Of a stretch of 20,206 nt of DNA, positions 1 to 7,215 are shown piece by piece; the first letter of the stretch is position 1; each line of letters opens with the position of its first letter. A program made the position numbers and the translations under genes. The notes beneath the pieces were generated by a model. That model ran no database searches, was not told the origin of the DNA, and saw only the letters and a list, made by a program, of their open reading frames with translations. The stretch comes from CAYWFU01 sp964457585 (lineage in GTDB: Bacteria > JACRDZ01), in NCBI GenBank assembly GCA_964457585.1, contig CAYWFU010000052.1, positions 1 to 20,206 on the forward strand, given 5' to 3'.

Positions 1-41
1 TTTTTAATATCGTTTTTTAAAAAAATTCCAAAATTGATTTG

Positions 42-136
42 ACCCAGTCTGAGAGACCGCAGGGTATCTTCTGTCTCTGATAGGAATATTTATTATTTAT
101 ATTGTGCCAATCCATCCCTGCCTTAAAAAGGCAGGG
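42..136 (-). repeat. Composite hairpin repeat, copy A of the GCAGGGTATCTTC family
   Basis: Read on the plus strand, ACCC (42-45) pairs with GGGT (62-65), and GTCT (47-50) pairs with AGAC (54-57) around a GAG loop. The core GCAGGGTATCTTC occupies 59-71. About 40 bases later a perfect 9-bp hairpin, CCCTGCCTT/AAGGCAGGG (116-124 and 128-136), closes the unit. The stretch from about 59 to 114 matches 8416-8472 closely: both contain TATCTTCTGTCTCT and TAGGAATATT and end at an ATTGG-type motif read on the minus strand. A dispersed repeat is therefore well supported. No T-run follows the stems, so a classical terminator is less likely. Confidence 0.75.
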
Positions 137-394
137 TATTCTTGGCACTTCCAGATAAAAGAGTACATGATATTTGTAAAGAAATTGAGGACTTAGAATC
201 ATCTTCATAAGCCCTGTAGATGGCGTTACAAATAATGGCTTTTATTGGTTAAATTATATTAATTCGTTATTCTTAACTTAACCCCTATGGGGCAAACCCT
301 ATTGCTATCACATCCAGATAAGAAAAAAAATTCACACCAAAAATTAAAATTGTGTAAATACTTTCTCATGTATTTATATACAGAAAATTGAACA

Positions 395-453
395 TGCCCA
401 ATGAATTGGGCAACTACAAACATATTGCATTGTAGTTGCTCGATTTATCGAGC
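395..453. repeat. Three adjoining perfect hairpins
   Basis: Stem 1 is TGCCCAAT/ATTGGGCA (395-402, 405-412). Stem 2 is GCAACTACAA/TTGTAGTTGC (410-419, 430-439). Stem 3 is GCTCGAT/ATCGAGC (438-444, 447-453). All three are perfect, and stem 2 shares its outer three bases with stem 1 and its outer two with stem 3. The folds can therefore sit side by side or compete. The element ends 87 bases before the lipoprotein start codon. It may be a dispersed REP-like sequence or a leader structure; only one copy is visible here. Confidence 0.65.
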
Positions 454-540
454 TTAATTTATTACAAACCCTCAAAATTTCCATAAAAATTCTCTGGCAT
501 TGAAATTGCTTTTCATATTCCAAAAAAAAGGAGGAATTTT

Positions 541-2514
541 ATGAAAAGTCAATTTTTATTAAGAATTTTTAGTATTATGGTTTTAAGCTTTATATTTATT
601 TTCAATATGTCAGGGTGCGGTAAAAAAAGTAATAGTAAATATCAAAAACAAAGTAGTGCTGCTGCTGGATCCGCATCAGTCAGGATTTTTATTAAATGGC
701 CCGAAAAAACATCAAAACAAAATTCTCGTTTTACATCCCGAATACCTTATGTCACTCAAAGTATAAAAATCAGCATCACTGGAACGTATCTGAAAAATCC
801 GCAAATAGTAATCATTAATAGAACACAGGAATTAATAAAAGAAACTGAATTGAAAATCCCAGTTGGACTTACATCTTTTCAAGTCACCGCTTATGATAAG
901 CAGAATGCTGATGGAGAAAAGATTGCTATTGGAGAATTAACCTATAATGTTTTATCAGATATTGTTAATGAAATTAAAATAGCATTAGAAGGTGTTCCTA
1001 AATATATAAATATAACTCCGCAACAAGCAATAATAAAAATTGGAGATACATGTCAATTTTTAGCAAATATTTATGATGTGGATAATTTCATTTTACCAGG
1101 TGATAAGATCCAATGGGGTATTGAAGATATAAATATTGCAATTTTAGATAAAAATGGAAAAGCAACAGGTATATTGGAAGGGAATACAAATATAATTGTT
1201 TCAATAGATGATATTTCAGCAAAAGCACAGCTAGAAGTAGTAGAGCTTGAATCTGTCTCCGATATCTCTGCCATAGGAGGAAACCAGCAGATAACCCTTA
1301 ACTGGACAAAAGCAAGGGGAGCAAAAACATATTCAATCTATTATTCAAATCTGCCCTATACATCTTTGAATGAAAAAACATTTTTAATTAATACGATAGA
1401 TACTACATATATTCATACAGAGCTTGAAAATGGTAAAGATTATTTTTATGTGGTAATTTCAAAAAATGGGGATCTGGTTGTAGATAGCTCTCCAGAGGCA
1501 GCAGCATCTCCTACAGATTCTTTTTTATATCTTACCTGTGCTGATAGTAATTGTGTTGAAGGATTTGCCATAAATAAAAATTCCGGGAATTTAACTAAAT
1601 TAGGTGAAATTTTCACCAGTGTTAAATCAGATTATAAAATAGATAAAAATATTGCCATAAGTTTGAGTAAAAATATGCTTTATGTTTCAAGTTATGATAG
1701 TAATAAAATTTACCAGTATTATATTGATAGTATTTCTGGGAATCTTACTTTGAATGAAGAAATCACAACAGGGAATAATCCAAGAGATATTAAAATAGAT
1801 CCGGCAGAAGAAAAGCTATATACAGCAAATTACAATGACAATTCATTATATTGTTATAATATAGGCGCAGATGGAAGATTAACTCTGGAACAAAACATAG
1901 AAGCTGAAAATGGACCGAACTCAATATGTATTAACCCTCTAAACAGTTTTTTATATCTGGCTAACTATAGAACTCCATATTTTATCAGTCATTATGAAAT
2001 AGCAAACGAATCGCTTATTTTTAACGAGAAAATAGAAGATGAGGACAGAAATATTACCTCTATACTTTTTTCTCCAGATGGAAATTCCATTTATGCTGCT
2101 GGTCAGAATGATATTACCAGATATTCTATTGATGAAACAGGAAAACTTGAAAAGACTAATTTTTTAGCTTATCAGGGAACAATATCATCATTATCATTTA
2201 CTAAAAATGGAAAATTTTTATATGCTTCCAATTATAGCAGTGATTATATTACATCTTATCTGGTAGATGACTATTCAGGAAATTTAGCTCAAAATGAAAT
2301 AGTTAAATGCGGTGATGGTCCGCAGGATATTTTAATAAATGAAGATTTTCTATATATAACAAATTCACTGGAAGATACATTATCAATTTACAAAATTGAT
2401 TTGTCTTATGGGAAACTGAATTTAGTTAATAAAGTTAATACAGCAAAGAAACCTGTTGGAATTTCCATTTATGCACCAGTACAAAATGCAGTGATAAAAA
2501 TTGGGATAGAATAA
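541..2514 (+). CDS. Surface lipoprotein with Ig-like, FN3 and beta-propeller domains
   Basis: The protein has 657 residues. A hydrophobic signal (about 5-22) ends in the lipobox M-S-G-C with Cys26, so it should be lipidated and exported. Residues 40-150 look like a beta-sandwich of the kind often placed before Ig repeats. Residues 155-232 resemble a Big_2 Ig-like domain (the ITPQQAIIKIGDTCQF pattern). Residues 237-325 look like fibronectin type III (ITLNWTKARGAKTYSIYYS). Residues 326-657 carry blade repeats of the lactonase/YncE type (FLYLTCADSN, LYVSSYDSNKIYQYYI, LYTANYNDNSLYCY), consistent with a seven-bladed propeller. A strong AAGGAGG sits six bases before the ATG. Its role is probably binding or a scaffold at the cell surface. 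I see no catalytic residues that would prove lactonase activity. Confidence 0.85.
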   Translation: MKSQFLLRIFSIMVLSFIFIFNMSGCGKKSNSKYQKQSSAAAGSASVRIFIKWPEKTSKQNSRFTSRIPYVTQSIKISITGTYLKNPQIVIINRTQELIKETELKIPVGLTSFQVTAYDKQNADGEKIAIGELTYNVLSDIVNEIKIALEGVPKYINITPQQAIIKIGDTCQFLANIYDVDNFILPGDKIQWGIEDINIAILDKNGKATGILEGNTNIIVSIDDISAKAQLEVVELESVSDISAIGGNQQITLNWTKARGAKTYSIYYSNLPYTSLNEKTFLINTIDTTYIHTELENGKDYFYVVISKNGDLVVDSSPEAAASPTDSFLYLTCADSNCVEGFAINKNSGNLTKLGEIFTSVKSDYKIDKNIAISLSKNMLYVSSYDSNKIYQYYIDSISGNLTLNEEITTGNNPRDIKIDPAEEKLYTANYNDNSLYCYNIGADGRLTLEQNIEAENGPNSICINPLNSFLYLANYRTPYFISHYEIANESLIFNEKIEDEDRNITSILFSPDGNSIYAAGQNDITRYSIDETGKLEKTNFLAYQGTISSLSFTKNGKFLYASNYSSDYITSYLVDDYSGNLAQNEIVKCGDGPQDILINEDFLYITNSLEDTLSIYKIDLSYGKLNLVNKVNTAKKPVGISIYAPVQNAVIKIGIE

Positions 2515-2567
2515 TTCAAATACGGCCGCCTTCGGCAGCGACTTAAGTTACAAAGTGACAGGCACAA

Positions 2568-2652
2568 AGGCACAAAGTAAAAACAGTTTCAAACATAGAG
2601 GCACAAAGTTTTTAGTTTTCTTTAAACTTTGTGCCTTTGTTACTTTGTGCCT
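2568..2652. repeat. Nested inverted repeats made of GGCACAAA words
   Basis: The inner stem AGGCACAAAGTTT (2599-2611) pairs perfectly with 2624-2636 over a 12-base loop. The outer stem AGGCACAAAGTAA (2568-2580) pairs perfectly with 2640-2652. The word GGCACAAA is also tandem at 2561-2576. It lies 54-138 bases after the lipoprotein stop codon and could end or stabilise that transcript, but there is no clean T-tract. Confidence 0.75.
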
Positions 2653-2719
2653 TTTCTGCTCAAAGAGTAGCAATGATGTATATCACCACTAATATCAAAC
2701 CAATATCAAGCCTAAAGGC

Positions 2720-3142
2720 TTGAGTTACAAAGTTCTACTAGTCAGAACAGCTAATTATATGTCCAGTTTTAGCTTGATAAATCAAGCAACTGCACAAGCA
2801 ACGACAGATGGAGGATATGTGGCAATATCAAATCAATATCCAAAATTTGCTGCACAAAGAGGTCAGGGAAGCAGAGCAGATGACATACTTGTACACGATT
2901 CAGTATCGTATCTGCTCAATCCGAACATGTTATTAGATGCAACAATACCAGAGACAACATGGATATCAGCAGAAGGCTGAAGGTTGAAGGCTGAAGTAAA
3001 AGATTCATGGGTGGGAAGTTTTGCATTAAGAAAAGAAATCGACTGGGGATATGATGAAGCGAAAGATATAGTTGTATCAATACAATCAGATAAAGAAGAT
3101 TATATAAATTCCGTGATAAGTCGAAAGAAACTTGACTTATGA
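2720..3142 (+). pseudogene. Fragment of an unrecognised protein gene, split by an in-frame TGA
   Basis: An open frame runs from a TTG codon (about 2721) to TGA at 2978-2980, 86 codons. The same frame then continues, without a shift, through LKAEVKDSWVGSFALRKEI to a TGA at 3140-3142, giving about 140 codons in all. The interrupting TGA lies in a run of GCTGAAG-type 7-base words (about 2972-2995). Three such words are 21 bases, so an insertion of words would keep the frame. No ribosome-binding site or ATG precedes the fragment, and its left end touches a short hairpin repeat. The composition looks like real coding sequence (YVAISNQYPKFAAQRGQGSR, DWGYDEAKDIVVSIQSDKED), but I do not recognise the family. 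Confidence 0.5.
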
Positions 3143-3371
3143 ATCTAATCGGAGTATATGAGATATATCCCCCTGCAATTCTTTAAATAATTAGTTTTTA
3201 AATGTGTATTAATCAGTTAATTTTATATTGTTATTAAATATGGATATTAACAACATGCAATGTTTTTTAACGTTGGAGAAATGCACATGTGGAAATTAAA
3301 ACCAGTCAAATATATTTACCTGTCAAACAAAACAAATCCAATCCTTTTTAATTTTAATAGGAGGAAATCAA

Positions 3372-3499
3372 TTGAAAAAAATAACAATTTTAACAATATT
3401 GACAATGGTACATTATGGGTATGGGGTAGTAATGAATTCGGGCAATTAGGCGATGGGACATTGGAAAATAAAAATGTACCGGTAATGATTGGGGAGTAG
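3372..3499 (+). pseudogene. Truncated secreted RCC1-repeat protein
   Basis: AGGAGG at 3359-3364 stands seven bases before a TTG at 3372, which opens MKKITILTILTM, a typical start of a signal peptide. That frame stops at 3447-3449 after 25 codons. In another frame, about 3400-3499 encodes one RCC1-type repeat, NGTLWVWGSNEFGQLGDGT, followed by a TAG at 3497-3499. The best reading is a gene for an exported RCC1-repeat protein that lost most of its body and its frame by deletion. RCC1 proteins normally carry several such repeats; only one is left. A plus-strand frame opening at 3260 covers the same repeat, but it lacks a ribosome-binding site. Confidence 0.6.
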
Positions 3500-3535
3500 A
3501 TGAAAAAATTATATTTAACATTATTTTTACTATAA
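3500..3535 (+). pseudogene. Eleven-codon remnant of a signal-peptide gene
   Basis: The ATG directly follows the TAG of the RCC1 frame, with GGGGAG just upstream (3491-3496). It encodes MKKLYLTLFLL and then TAA. Two lysines and a hydrophobic run are what the start of an exported protein looks like, and nothing follows. It is probably the 5' stub of a deleted gene. A tiny functional peptide is possible but less likely. Confidence 0.35.
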
Positions 3536-3552
3536 CATGGAATAGATTTAAA

Positions 3553-5349
3553 TTAGGTTTCTTCCAAATTCATTAATATTGCCGGTTCTTTATTATCTTT
3601 AAAAAAAGTAATAATACGAGTTATTTTTAATGTTTTTTTCTTATTTAATTTTTCTATTACGAATTCTTTAAAAGAAGGATTTTTTTCTTCTAGTTCTTCA
3701 AATTTTGTAAATTGAAAAAATGATGATATCGGGAAAGAGCTATTTTTAATGTGTCCTAATTTTTTTATGATTAAATTATTATTAATAATTATTTTATCTG
3801 TAATTTTTATTTCATACCAATGAAGAGTTATTTTACGTTCCAGCTCAATAGAAAGTTTTTCCGGAAAAGGATTAAGAATAAAATTTTCACAATTATAATT
3901 GATAAAAGGAGAAAAAAATTTAATTTTTTCTAAAATATTACCGCATAAAAATTTTAAAAAATTTAATTTTTTTTGTGCAAAAAAATTAGTTTTAATAAAT
4001 AATTCTTTATTCTCTCCCCACAAAAAATCTTCTTCCAGAATTTGTTTTTGTCTTGTGTTAAATATCTGGGTTATTCCAATTGTATTATTTTCCAAAACAC
4101 AATAATATCCTAAATCATTTAATGAAGAATCCTGCGATAGAGACCGCAGGGTATCTTCTTCATCAACAGAGGGATGATTATTTAATTTATTTTTTGCATT
4201 TTCAGATAAAATTTTTTTAGTATAAAATAATTTAAATATTCCGCCTTTATTCATATTAATTACAAAATAATAATTATTATTACGGCGAATTCCAAGTCTG
4301 GCATCTGGAAAATATTTTTTTGTGTATTTTGTAAAATCATATTGCGGAGAAGAAATTAAAGGTTGTTCAGCGTAACTGAAAGCTTCTATTATTTTGTTTA
4401 TTAAAAATAAATTATCCTGATAATTATTTAAAGAAAAGTCGGATTCATTTATTTTTTTATAAAAATTTTTCAAAATAAAATTCGCATATGGAGAAAATTT
4501 TTTTGAAATTTCAAATCCAACAGGACTCAAAAAACAGCTTCCTAAGCAACCATATTCACCACCAAATGACCCGTCAGGATGACAAAAGTAGGACATAAAT
4601 TCTAATAATTTTTTTATTAGATCAATAATCTCCGATTCATGAACTTTATTATAGGATTTAGCTAAGTATTCCACCATAAAAGATAAATATCCGGGATCGC
4701 ATCCATTATAATTTTTGAACCACCCTTCGTTTTTATTTTGTAATATTAAAAGACGCTCAAGCTTATGTTCAGCCTGAACTTTAAAAATAAAAGATTTATA
4801 ATATTCCTCACATACAAGAAATATTGAATAGAGTGCATATATTGCTATTGCATTATGATTTTGATTAATATCATCATTATATTTGATTAATGCATGTCCT
4901 GCCTGCAAGAGATAATTTATGATTTTATGTTTAATTTTCTCATCTATTTCATTTTTTAAAAATGAATAGGAGTCAGCTATATCTGCGCATATAATTGCAG
5001 TAGTTGCATAATTATATTTTTTTAAAATCCAGCTGCCTGTTAAACCGTTTTTTTGCTGTAGATCACACCAGAATATTATTGTATCTAAAATATGTTTTTT
5101 AATATCTGGTTTATTGAAAAAATTGTTTCCTTCAAAATTTTTGGAATACAGCAATGTAAGAAAAAAAGCGCCAATAGGGTAGGTAGGGGAACTAAATGAA
5201 GAATTTATTTTATAATATAAACAATTTCTATTAAATTTTTCCCATCCATTTAAGTATTTATCGCTTTTAAGAATTGATGATAAGTCAGGGAGAAAATCAA
5301 CAATAATTTTTTTATATGGAGAGTTAATTACTTTGATATTGTTTTCCAT
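3553..5349 (-). CDS. Predicted alpha/alpha-toroid plus beta-sandwich protein, function unknown
   Basis: The 598-residue protein has no signal peptide and should be cytoplasmic. Residues up to about 330 are helix-rich with motifs such as NHNAIAIYALYSIFLV, EGWFKNYNGCDPGYLSFMVEYL and HPDGSFGGEYG. The arrangement recalls the alpha/alpha toroid of heparinase II/III-like and related carbohydrate-active proteins. The second half is richer in strands, as in the C-terminal sandwich of those enzymes. I cannot assign a substrate. The start has AGAGGT about eight bases upstream and lies 23 bases after the cytochrome stop codon, so the two are probably co-transcribed. Residues about 397-409 (DEEDTLRSLSQDSS) are encoded by an inserted palindromic repeat in frame, which is not expected in homologues. 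Confidence 0.6.
   Translation of the reverse strand: MENNIKVINSPYKKIIVDFLPDLSSILKSDKYLNGWEKFNRNCLYYKINSSFSSPTYPIGAFFLTLLYSKNFEGNNFFNKPDIKKHILDTIIFWCDLQQKNGLTGSWILKKYNYATTAIICADIADSYSFLKNEIDEKIKHKIINYLLQAGHALIKYNDDINQNHNAIAIYALYSIFLVCEEYYKSFIFKVQAEHKLERLLILQNKNEGWFKNYNGCDPGYLSFMVEYLAKSYNKVHESEIIDLIKKLLEFMSYFCHPDGSFGGEYGCLGSCFLSPVGFEISKKFSPYANFILKNFYKKINESDFSLNNYQDNLFLINKIIEAFSYAEQPLISSPQYDFTKYTKKYFPDARLGIRRNNNYYFVINMNKGGIFKLFYTKKILSENAKNKLNNHPSVDEEDTLRSLSQDSSLNDLGYYCVLENNTIGITQIFNTRQKQILEEDFLWGENKELFIKTNFFAQKKLNFLKFLCGNILEKIKFFSPFINYNCENFILNPFPEKLSIELERKITLHWYEIKITDKIIINNNLIIKKLGHIKNSSFPISSFFQFTKFEELEEKNPSFKEFVIEKLNKKKTLKITRIITFFKDNKEPAILMNLEET
4124..4158 (-). repeat. In-gene palindromic element, copy B
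   Basis: On the plus strand GAAGA (4124-4128) pairs with TCTTC (4154-4158), and CCTGCG (4131-4136) pairs with CGCAGG (4145-4150) around an 8-base loop. The core GCAGGGTATCTTC is at 4146-4158. Read on the minus strand, the unit is nearly superimposable on copy D at 20069-20104: GAAGATACCCTGC, then CTATC near the middle, ending GATTCTTC. It sits in frame within the toroid gene and introduces no stop. Confidence 0.8.
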
Positions 5350-5372
5350 GTAATTACCTCTATGGATTAATA

Positions 5373-6971
5373 CTAGAACAATTTAGGTATTAAGAATTTT
5401 TCTGATTTTTGAAGCATTTCAAATGCTCTGGATTTTTCCAGTTGTTCCTTAACCATCTTTTCTGAATATCCTAAAGAACGAAAATCCATCAATCCATTTT
5501 TATTATGACAATCTTTACATTGAACAGCTTTTGGAGAAACCATAAAATCAGGGTCTAATCCTGTATCTTTTTTAGCTTCAAGAATTTGTGTTTTATTATT
5601 ATCCAGTATTTTAAATATCATAATTTGAGCCCCATCATCCCCTTCAATTTTTCTTAATACTGATGGGGGGGTTTTATTGCTTTTATACCAGCTATATGCA
5701 ATGCCTCTTTCTTCTTTAGTAATAACAAGAGGTTTTTCTTCCTCTTCTGCTATTTTTTGCTTTAATTCTTTTTTCCTTTTAATTAATTCTAATCTGGCAT
5801 CTTCTTTTTCAACAAGTTTAATTTCAGGTAATGATCTGATATGGCAAACTTCGCAGGCTAATTTTGATGAGTGCAGATTCATAAAAGCTCTCATTACTAA
5901 ATTTTTATAGTGGGGATAAAGATTATGACAATCCAGACAAATACTCTTGTAACGATCGGGTGAAGTATTAAAAGAAAAACGTACTCCGCGCTCTTTTATG
6001 AACATATTTAAAAGAAAAGGTAATGAAGAAACAAAAATTATAATACTTATTACTAAAAGCAACATCAATATTTTTTTTCTTCTTATTTTACTGATAAACC
6101 TTAAAATATAGAATAAGAATAATAAAATTGATGTAATTAATAAAGTATACTGATATGAATCTGTTAATATAGTTAAGATTTTTTTCTTTTTAATATCAGC
6201 TTTTTTATATATCTGATGATATGTTCCTTGAATAAAAATATTTTTTTCAAGTCCGGTTTTGTGACAATCTTTACGGGCACATAATTTTTCAAGTTTGTTT
6301 TTTTGATTAACAGGAGAATCTTTTTCTTCTTTAATTTTAGTATTATGATTGCTATGACATGTAAGACAGCCAGGATATTTCTGCTGATTAAATTTAATAG
6401 CTTCCCCATGATAGGAGTCAATATATGTAGAAACAGTTGTTGCGGAAACTTTATATTTATGCATTAGTGATTTACTATTATGACATTCATCCGAACAAAT
6501 TTTATTTATTTCTAATGGAGAATATTCCCTGACTTTAGTAATTAGATGGGTACTATGACAAACGCATCCAATGGGATTTTCTACTCTATCTCCATGAGCG
6601 CTTTTACGAAAATTGCTATATTCTAGTTCATGAGTAAAATTTTTATCAACTGTGGCATCACTAAGATGGCACTTTGTATCACAGGATACTCTTTTAAGCT
6701 GTTCCGGAAGATGAGGAGTTTGAATTATAGTATAATGACAGGTTTCACAAGTAAGTTTTTTGTGTACCATATTATTAAATAAATTTTTATTAACATAAAA
6801 GCTTTTTTCCTCTCCATCAGCATTGATAATTTTTAATTCTTTATATATATGACAGAGTGAACAATTTGAGACATCTTTAGCATGGATTTTTATGGTGTTA
6901 AAAAAAAATGTGGAGCATATCAGTAAGAAGAAAAGACAAAAAATATTTAATATTATATTTTTTCGTCTCAT
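5373..6971 (-). CDS. Membrane-anchored multihaem c-type cytochrome
   Basis: The 532-residue protein has an N-terminal signal or anchor (about 6-28) and two further membrane segments (about 272-292 and 299-321). Six canonical CXXCH haem sites are at Cys37, 74, 202, 345, 373 and 485. Four variants share the same pattern: CX3CH at 97-102 and 159-164, CX4CH at 231-237 and CXCH at 136-139. Seven sites precede the membrane pair and three follow, with a charged, coiled-coil-like stretch at about 386-415. It probably carries electrons on the outer face of the inner membrane, in the style of NapC/NrfH or cytochrome c3-like proteins. The partner is not visible. It follows tRNA-Pro and precedes the toroid gene. 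An AAGGTGG lies about 11 bases before the ATG. Confidence 0.85.
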   Translation of the reverse strand: MRRKNIILNIFCLFFLLICSTFFFNTIKIHAKDVSNCSLCHIYKELKIINADGEEKSFYVNKNLFNNMVHKKLTCETCHYTIIQTPHLPEQLKRVSCDTKCHLSDATVDKNFTHELEYSNFRKSAHGDRVENPIGCVCHSTHLITKVREYSPLEINKICSDECHNSKSLMHKYKVSATTVSTYIDSYHGEAIKFNQQKYPGCLTCHSNHNTKIKEEKDSPVNQKNKLEKLCARKDCHKTGLEKNIFIQGTYHQIYKKADIKKKKILTILTDSYQYTLLITSILLFLFYILRFISKIRRKKILMLLLVISIIIFVSSLPFLLNMFIKERGVRFSFNTSPDRYKSICLDCHNLYPHYKNLVMRAFMNLHSSKLACEVCHIRSLPEIKLVEKEDARLELIKRKKELKQKIAEEEEKPLVITKEERGIAYSWYKSNKTPPSVLRKIEGDDGAQIMIFKILDNNKTQILEAKKDTGLDPDFMVSPKAVQCKDCHNKNGLMDFRSLGYSEKMVKEQLEKSRAFEMLQKSEKFLIPKLF

Positions 6972-7012
6972 TTAGTTTATTTCCACCTTATTTTTTCGCA
7001 AGCCCTAAAGTT

Positions 7013-7089
7013 TGGTCGGGGCGCCCAGATTTGAACTGGGGGCCCCCTGCTCCCAAGGCAGGTGCGCTAGCCATCTGCGCTACGCCCCG
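7013..7089 (-). tRNA. tRNA-Pro (anticodon UGG)
   Basis: The minus strand folds as a cloverleaf. The acceptor CGGGGCG pairs with CGCCCCG, the anticodon stem CCTGC/GCAGG encloses loop CTTGGGA with anticodon TGG, and the T-arm is CCCAG-TTCAAAT-CTGGG. The discriminator is A73 and CCA is encoded (TGG at 7013-7015 on the plus strand). Length is 77 nt. The gene heads the unit that continues into the cytochrome 42 bases later. Confidence 0.96.
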
Positions 7090-7117
7090 AAAATTTATAT
7101 CTAAATAATGAGTCATT

Positions 7118-7146
7118 AATATAAACTAATTTTATAAAAAGGTCAA
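7118..7146 (-). promoter_or_regulatory. Sigma70-type promoter of tRNA-Pro
   Basis: On the minus strand TTGACC (7141-7146) and TATATT (7118-7123) are separated by exactly 17 bases. Transcription should begin near 7111, about 22 bases before the tRNA. The same start probably serves the cytochrome and toroid genes. Confidence 0.7.
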
Positions 7147-7193
7147 CTATTTTATTAAATTTAATTTTTATTTTTTCAATTTTATATTTAAAA

Positions 7194-7202
7194 TGCTATA
7201 AT
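7194..7202 (+). promoter_or_regulatory. Possible extended -10 promoter of the flavoprotein gene
   Basis: TGCTATAAT is an extended -10 element with a perfect TATAAT (7197-7202). The -35 region (TTTTCA at 7173-7178, 18 bases away) is weak. A start near 7209 would place the whole 7216-7289 hairpin in the mRNA leader. Confidence 0.5.
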
Positions 7203-7215
7203 TATATTTATTAAG

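Larger units (their letters stand above)
1..540. other. Intergenic stretch rich in hairpins, no convincing gene
   Basis: I see no gene that I would call here. The stretch holds the composite hairpin repeat at 42-136, a small CCCC-TAT-GGGG hairpin at 282-292, the three-hairpin element at 395-453, and the ribosome-binding site of the next gene (AAAGGAGG at about 527-534). Positions 142-210 read as an open tail of 22 codons ending in TAA; this could be the 3' remnant of a lost gene but has no start. A minus-strand open frame at 17-208 runs through the repeat and is probably spurious. Confidence 0.6.
2515..3552. other. Decayed intergenic region with repeats and gene fragments
   Basis: This kilobase has no intact gene. 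In order it contains a GCCGCCTTCGGC hairpin (about 2525-2536), nested GGCACAAA inverted repeats (2568-2652), a second short hairpin (AAGCCT/AGGCTT, about 2709-2722), a frame interrupted by TGA (2720-3142), an AT-rich spacer in which I see nothing (3143-3358), and two truncated signal-peptide starts (3372 and 3500). The sequence AGTTACAAAGT follows both short hairpins (about 2545 and 2724), so that pair may also be a small dispersed repeat. Confidence 0.6.

Noticed and set aside
116..136. Rho-independent terminator at the perfect 9-bp hairpin
   Set aside because: Neither strand shows a proper T-tract after the stem, and the hairpin belongs to a dispersed repeat.
17..208. Minus-strand open frame of 63 codons
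   Set aside because: It runs through hairpin repeat A, has no convincing ribosome-binding site, and its central part is the repeat translated (a related repeat is read in a different frame at 8394-8472).
2978..2980. Recoded TGA (selenocysteine or altered code)
   Set aside because: TGA ends several intact genes here, such as DUF4416, and the codon lies inside a repeat word, so insertion and decay explain it more simply.
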